Below, in pieces: positions 6,051 to 9,096 of a DNA stretch of 9,096 nucleotides. Every line of letters starts with the position of its first letter. The first letter of the stretch is position 1. Source of the stretch: Acidobacteriota bacterium (GTDB lineage: Bacteria; Acidobacteriota; Terriglobia; Bryobacterales; Bryobacteraceae); assembly GCA_026394095.1 (NCBI GenBank), contig JAPKYY010000563.1:1-9096 (forward strand). Direction: 5' to 3'. The notes beneath the pieces were generated by a model. It had not been told where the DNA came from. It did no database searches and was given only the letters and a program-made list of their open reading frames with translations. Both the position numbers and the translations under genes were made by a program.

Positions 6051-7670
6051 ATGCCCTTTGGGGGCGAAATTCAACTCCGTAACGGGGGATTTGAAGTTTT
6101 GATTATCCGAAAGCTATTTTCGGGTCGGGTCGTGCTGTGGACGACCTGCACCCTGGCATTGTTATTGCTCGTAGTGTACACGTTGGCACCGACTCGCAAC
6201 CATTATTGGGACGGCGTTGGATTTGCGCTAAACATCGAAGGGATAGCGCAAAACGAAGACGGCCACAACGTCACCGGCGAGGCGCCGGGGGCGGTTTATT
6301 ACAACCCAAACCATCTGCTGTACAACTTCATTGGGCGAGCGCTCTATCTGCCGCTGAAGACGGTTGCACCGGGGATTCGCGCGCTTGATGTACTGGTGCT
6401 GTGGAGCATAATTTCAAGCGTCGCGGCTGCGTGTATGCTTTTCCATTTGCTTCTGCGGACGACGGCAAGGTACATGGTGAGCATCTGGCTGACGCTGCTC
6501 TTCGCGTTCTCGGCCACATGGTGGAAGTTTTCGACGGACGCAAACGCGTACGTGCCGGGTACCGCCTTGCTGACGCTCTGCGCAGCGCTTGTGGCGCGGA
6601 GAAAGGGGCCGGCTGTGGTCGCGATCGGGCTGTGTCATGCGCTGGCCATGCTGATTCATCAGATCGCGATTTGCTTTTATCCGGCGATGCTAGTGGCGCT
6701 ATGGGCGCATCAGGCTTGGCCGGACCGGCTGGCGCGGGTGCGCGCGGTTGTTGTTTACACGCTGGTTTCGGCTGGCTCTGTTACGAGCGCATATCTGGCA
6801 GTTTGGTTCGTGGCGCTCAGGCGTCCGGCGGATCCGGTGGCGTTTCTGCGCTGGATCACCTTTAACGGATCTGATGTTCTGACCCGCAAGCCATTCTTCT
6901 CGCACGCGGCGGACATGCTTTTGGCGAATCTGCGCGTGTTGTTCGGAGGAAAGCTCTCACTTGCCCTCGGCTTCATGGACTTCAGTCTGCTGATTCTGCC
7001 ACTCGGGCTAATAGTGCTTTGCGTTGGATTGATTGTGCGCGCCCTATGGCGCCAGGATTGGCGCAGGTCTGCATGGGCTTTGCCTGTAGGTGTAAATTTC
7101 CCCTTGATCTGGCTCGCCGGGTTTCTCATTTTCCTCTCGGTATGGCTTACCGAGTACCCCTACTACCGGCTCTTCTGCCTACCCGCCTTCGTACTGCTGC
7201 TGGGATCGCTGCTGAGGCGGACCAAGCTGCGCGGCCGCCAGCTTTCCCACCCGCTTCCGGCCTTCGTAGTCTTGATGGCATCCCTGAATCTGGTCATGTA
7301 CATCGGCCCGCATGCAAGGGTTGAGGCATCTCCGCCGCTTCGCGTTGCCTTGCAGGCGCGCGAGAGGTGGACGGGCGATGTGGTTGTCTACTTTGACAAG
7401 TTCAATTGCGACAACTGGTGGATGAAGTATTTCAATATGGATTCGAAGTGGCGCAACGCAGACCTGGCCCGTGTAGAGCTATTTGTGGCAGAGGTGCGAG
7501 GGGCCATCAGAAGCGGCAACAAGGTCTTCCTCGACGCGGGAGTGCTCGCTTACTTGTCGGCCAATCCAGAGGCTCAGAAGAGTTTCGGGATGAGCCTTGC
7601 GCTGGGTCAGGCATTCGGCATCTCCAACGCTAAACACCACATTCAGTTTGTGGAAGTGAGGCCGCGCTGA
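6051..7670 (+). CDS. Polytopic membrane protein, GT-C glycosyltransferase-like
   Basis: The 539-aa product has about nine to eleven membrane helices, near residues 25-46, 113-135, 140-157, 168-183, 187-210, 232-255, 303-330, 344-365, 374-390 and 401-419. A soluble, probably periplasmic C-terminal tail of about 120 residues follows. After the first helix comes a loop with NHYWDGVGFAL (50-60) and, further on, YYNPNHLLYN (83-92). An acidic residue (D54) in the first periplasmic loop is the classic layout of GT-C lipid-sugar-dependent glycosyltransferases (PMT/ArnT/DUF2723-like). EYPYYRLFCLP (368-378) before a late helix also resembles these proteins. Transfer of a sugar from a polyprenyl carrier is therefore inferred, not shown. 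No Shine-Dalgarno precedes the ATG. A TTG at 6099 would give a tighter N-terminus (MIIRKLFSGRV) and has GGGGGA about 10 nt upstream. The gene probably has its own promoter, so a functional link to the receptor is uncertain. Confidence 0.7.
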   Translation: MPFGGEIQLRNGGFEVLIIRKLFSGRVVLWTTCTLALLLLVVYTLAPTRNHYWDGVGFALNIEGIAQNEDGHNVTGEAPGAVYYNPNHLLYNFIGRALYLPLKTVAPGIRALDVLVLWSIISSVAAACMLFHLLLRTTARYMVSIWLTLLFAFSATWWKFSTDANAYVPGTALLTLCAALVARRKGPAVVAIGLCHALAMLIHQIAICFYPAMLVALWAHQAWPDRLARVRAVVVYTLVSAGSVTSAYLAVWFVALRRPADPVAFLRWITFNGSDVLTRKPFFSHAADMLLANLRVLFGGKLSLALGFMDFSLLILPLGLIVLCVGLIVRALWRQDWRRSAWALPVGVNFPLIWLAGFLIFLSVWLTEYPYYRLFCLPAFVLLLGSLLRRTKLRGRQLSHPLPAFVVLMASLNLVMYIGPHARVEASPPLRVALQARERWTGDVVVYFDKFNCDNWWMKYFNMDSKWRNADLARVELFVAEVRGAIRSGNKVFLDAGVLAYLSANPEAQKSFGMSLALGQAFGISNAKHHIQFVEVRPR

Positions 7671-7704
7671 TCGCCTGGATAGATGAAGAAAGGCTCGACT
7701 AGCC

Positions 7705-7758
7705 ATTGTGGCAAGGGTTCTTACCGGAATATCCGAATTCGAGAATAGCGATTCTGGG
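7705..7758 (+). pseudogene. Duplicated 3' end of a DUF1080 gene (relic of a second copy)
   Basis: Positions 7709-7758 align with 1203-1252, the end of the DUF1080 gene, at constant offset 6506. A 27-nt stretch (7722-7748 against 1216-1242) is identical. The translated frame reads HCGKGSYRNIRIRE then TAG, against HHGGKGCYRNIRIRE then TAA at the original. Weak similarity continues about 10 nt past the stop, so this is DNA duplication, not protein-level conservation. Upstream of 7705 no similarity to the rest of the gene is visible. It is either the tail of a deleted paralogue or a recombination scar. Confidence 0.8.
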
Positions 7759-7846
7759 TAAATGACTGCGGCTGTCGGACGCTTGTCCGCGAATCTACTG
7801 CGTGATAGGGTGAGGGCGAGACAAAACGTCTTGAAAGTGAGGGTAC

Positions 7847-8647
7847 ATGAACCGCAAGCCATGTCTGACTTGGTCTCTCGTACTCGCAGTAGCCGCATTG
7901 GGTGCTTGTTCCAGCGAGAAACCCGCGAAAGATGTAAAGCAGACCGGAGCTGTGATGCACCGCGTGAAGGGAAAGCTTGAAGTGGGACCAGCTTCGACAG
8001 GAGCCGATACCGCACTCAATGCGGGCGGAAAATCTCTCTTCATTCGTAATGGTCTGCAACTCTATCGCCTCTTCCTGAAGTCGGCAGTTGAGATTACTCC
8101 TGACATGGAATACGAGGCCGAGGGCATTTACGCCCAGAAGGCAATTGACGAGATCGGCGATCCAGATCAAGGGAAACAGGGCTATCCGCTGGCCGCCAGT
8201 TGCAAGCGGGTGATCCGGATGGCTTGGGGCAACAACATCTCCATGGATGTCGCCGATGGGCATGCTTCCTTATTGCGCACGCAGATCAATCGGCACCCCG
8301 CACGGCCGATATTCCTGGTTACCAAGTTGACACCGGTAGCGGAGGGCAGCGGTAAGCAGGAAGCGGAGAAAGATCTTCCGTTGGTGACAGTGCCTGCGGC
8401 GAAACAGAGCGCTCTTCGGCTTGAAGGTCCCACCGTGCAGACGGCACCGCTTTGGGCACCGGAGGGAGGTGTGGTTCACTGCAAGGTAGTCGTTGACGAG
8501 AAAGGAAAAATCGCCGAGCTCGATACAGGAGCACAACTCTGTGAGGCCGTCCCATGGGCGGAGTTTCGCTATACGCCGCTGGTGCAAGGGGGAAAGCCGG
8601 TTCGGGTGCAGACCGAGGTTGAAGTACGATTTGAACCACGAAAGTAA
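7847..8647 (+). CDS. Predicted lipoprotein with TonB-C-like C-terminal domain
   Basis: The 266-aa product begins with a type II signal peptide (WSLVLAVAAL) and lipobox LGAC, with acylated Cys21 followed by SSE. The lack of Asp at +2 fits outer-membrane sorting by the E. coli rule. The middle (about 60-160) is not recognised. It has a YRLFLKSAVEITPDMEYEAEG segment (73-93) of the kind seen in Acidobacteriota hypothetical proteins. The last 65 residues resemble a TonB C-terminal domain: GGVVHCKVVVDEKGKIAELD (207-226), then FRYTPLVQGGKPVRVQTEVE (240-259), where TonB proteins have a W-R-Y-x-P-A and a G-K-P-V. It lacks the membrane helix and Pro-rich linker of an energy-transducing TonB, so it is probably not one. 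Two cysteines in the domain (212, 232) could pair. GAGGG at 7839-7843 is 3 nt before the ATG. The role is unknown. Confidence 0.78.
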   Translation: MNRKPCLTWSLVLAVAALGACSSEKPAKDVKQTGAVMHRVKGKLEVGPASTGADTALNAGGKSLFIRNGLQLYRLFLKSAVEITPDMEYEAEGIYAQKAIDEIGDPDQGKQGYPLAASCKRVIRMAWGNNISMDVADGHASLLRTQINRHPARPIFLVTKLTPVAEGSGKQEAEKDLPLVTVPAAKQSALRLEGPTVQTAPLWAPEGGVVHCKVVVDEKGKIAELDTGAQLCEAVPWAEFRYTPLVQGGKPVRVQTEVEVRFEPRK

Positions 8648-8812
8648 AGGTGGCAGAGGGTAAGGGCGCCGAACCATGGGGTAAGGAGTCGCACACCCAA
8701 GCTGCGCCTGGCAGGGATTCCTTTGGAGCCCTTAACTCGGGACGAAAGAATGAAAGTCTGGTTGGGGTCCTCGAATGACTAATGACCTCTCACCGTTACG
8801 GCCTGCCTTTAG
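8648..8812. other. Convergent intergenic region
   Basis: This lies between the lipoprotein gene and the minus-strand gene that reads toward it. I see no confident gene or T-tailed terminator. The one structure is a 7-bp inverted repeat, TGACTAA (8776-8782) with TTAGTCA (8809-8815) across a 26-nt spacer, whose right arm contains the stop codon of the minus-strand gene. Confidence 0.5.
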
Positions 8813-9096
8813 TCAGATTTCAACCGTCTCTGAAAAATCCAAAAAGGTCAAATCTTTCGGTCTGCGCTTCAGCCTCTTGCAGATCTCAGGCAGTTCCTTC
8901 TTGAACTTGGAATACCTGCTCGAAACTTCAGAGCCCCCAGGCAAAGACTTCGTCTTTGATGAAGCCACCAGCCAGTTCCGAACTTCCGCGATTACCCTAT
9001 TCACATCGCCACCGTGCGCATGAATATCCTGCCCTGAGATATCCGATATAGATGCCCGGTAACGATACGCATCACTATCGAGGATCAGGCAGGCCT
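8813..9096 (-). CDS. Conserved uncharacterised protein, C-terminal part (N-terminus beyond right edge)
   Basis: The minus strand is open from the window edge to a TGA at 8815-8813, about 93 codons. The visible part begins ACLILDSDAYRYRASIS and continues DISGQDIHAHGGD, then an amphipathic EVRNWL helix, a basic middle (LPGGSEVSSRYSKF, KKELPEICKRLKRR), and ends DLTFLDFSETVEI. From memory it resembles a bacterial hypothetical family of about 180-190 aa. In that family an N-terminal MPFELG-type segment precedes a C-L-I-L-(D/E) strand and a D-I-x-G-x-D-I-x-x-H motif. Its biochemical role is unknown to me, and I cannot give a family accession. A GTG at 9004-9002 can be read as a start, but conserved-looking sequence continues upstream of it, so the gene most likely begins outside the window. 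The last visible residues may be cut short by a nonsense change. Confidence 0.62.
   Translation of the reverse strand, partial: ACLILDSDAYRYRASISDISGQDIHAHGGDVNRVIAEVRNWLVASSKTKSLPGGSEVSSRYSKFKKELPEICKRLKRRPKDLTFLDFSETVEI

Noticed and set aside
1203..7758. The direct repeats flanking the 6.5-kb block considered as ends of a mobile element.
   Set aside because: No transposase or integrase lies between them, there are no terminal inverted repeats, and the repeat is plainly the coding end of a DUF1080 gene.
7777..7790. Hairpin CGGAC-GCTT-GTCCG considered as a terminator for the membrane-protein gene.
   Set aside because: The stem has only 5 bp and no T-tract follows, and it sits about 107 nt past the stop. 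Chance is a sufficient explanation in GC-rich DNA.
7721..8263. A long minus-strand open frame across the DUF1080 relic and lipoprotein gene.
   Set aside because: The plus strand has a lipobox signal peptide and a TonB-C-like domain. The antisense frame has no coherent protein pattern.
8776..8815. Inverted repeat TGACTAA/TTAGTCA considered as an attachment site or bidirectional terminator.
   Set aside because: Seven bp with a 26-nt spacer and no T-tract is expected by chance at this scale, and no integrase or mobile gene is present.

Overview
The window reads as ordinary high-GC chromosomal DNA of an Acidobacteriota-type bacterium, most like the Solibacter/Bryobacter group. This is an inference from gene content, not from a marker gene. 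The basis is a very large Oar-like outer-membrane receptor with an N-terminal carboxypeptidase-regulatory-like domain, a secreted DUF1080 (3-keto-disaccharide hydrolase fold) protein, a secreted TPR protein, and a lipoprotein ending in a TonB-C-like domain. No rRNA, tRNA, CRISPR array, transposase or phage gene was seen.

Left edge (1-about 540, minus strand): a HigA-type XRE antitoxin runs off the left edge. Directly upstream of it lies the C-terminal half of its HigB/RelE-family toxin. The toxin's N-terminal half is missing or scrambled, so the module looks like an orphaned antitoxin beside a toxin relic.

Centre (605-7670, plus strand): a DUF1080 protein that appears to carry an in-frame internal deletion is followed by a 15-bp tandem repeat and a probable promoter. 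Then come a 1081-aa TonB-dependent/Oar-like receptor and a secreted TPR protein whose likely TTG start, with its own Shine-Dalgarno, lies inside the end of the receptor gene. After a short gap with a second probable promoter comes a 539-aa polytopic membrane protein resembling GT-C glycosyltransferases. Receptor and TPR protein look translationally coupled, and together with the DUF1080 protein they suggest envelope-associated handling of carbohydrate or other polymer, but no substrate can be named from sequence.

Right part (7671-9096): just after the membrane-protein gene is a near-copy of the last approximately 45-50 bp of the DUF1080 gene, about 6.5 kb from the original, still reading the same C-terminal peptide and stop. 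It looks like the tail of a lost second copy. Next is a lipoprotein with a TonB-C-like C-terminus, then a convergent, right-truncated minus-strand gene of a conserved uncharacterised family.

I found no convincing new multi-gene system. The most useful oddities are the internally deleted DUF1080 gene with its duplicated tail, the decapitated toxin beside an intact-looking antitoxin, the lipoprotein/TonB-C architecture, and promoters placed so close to start codons that leaderless mRNAs are plausible.
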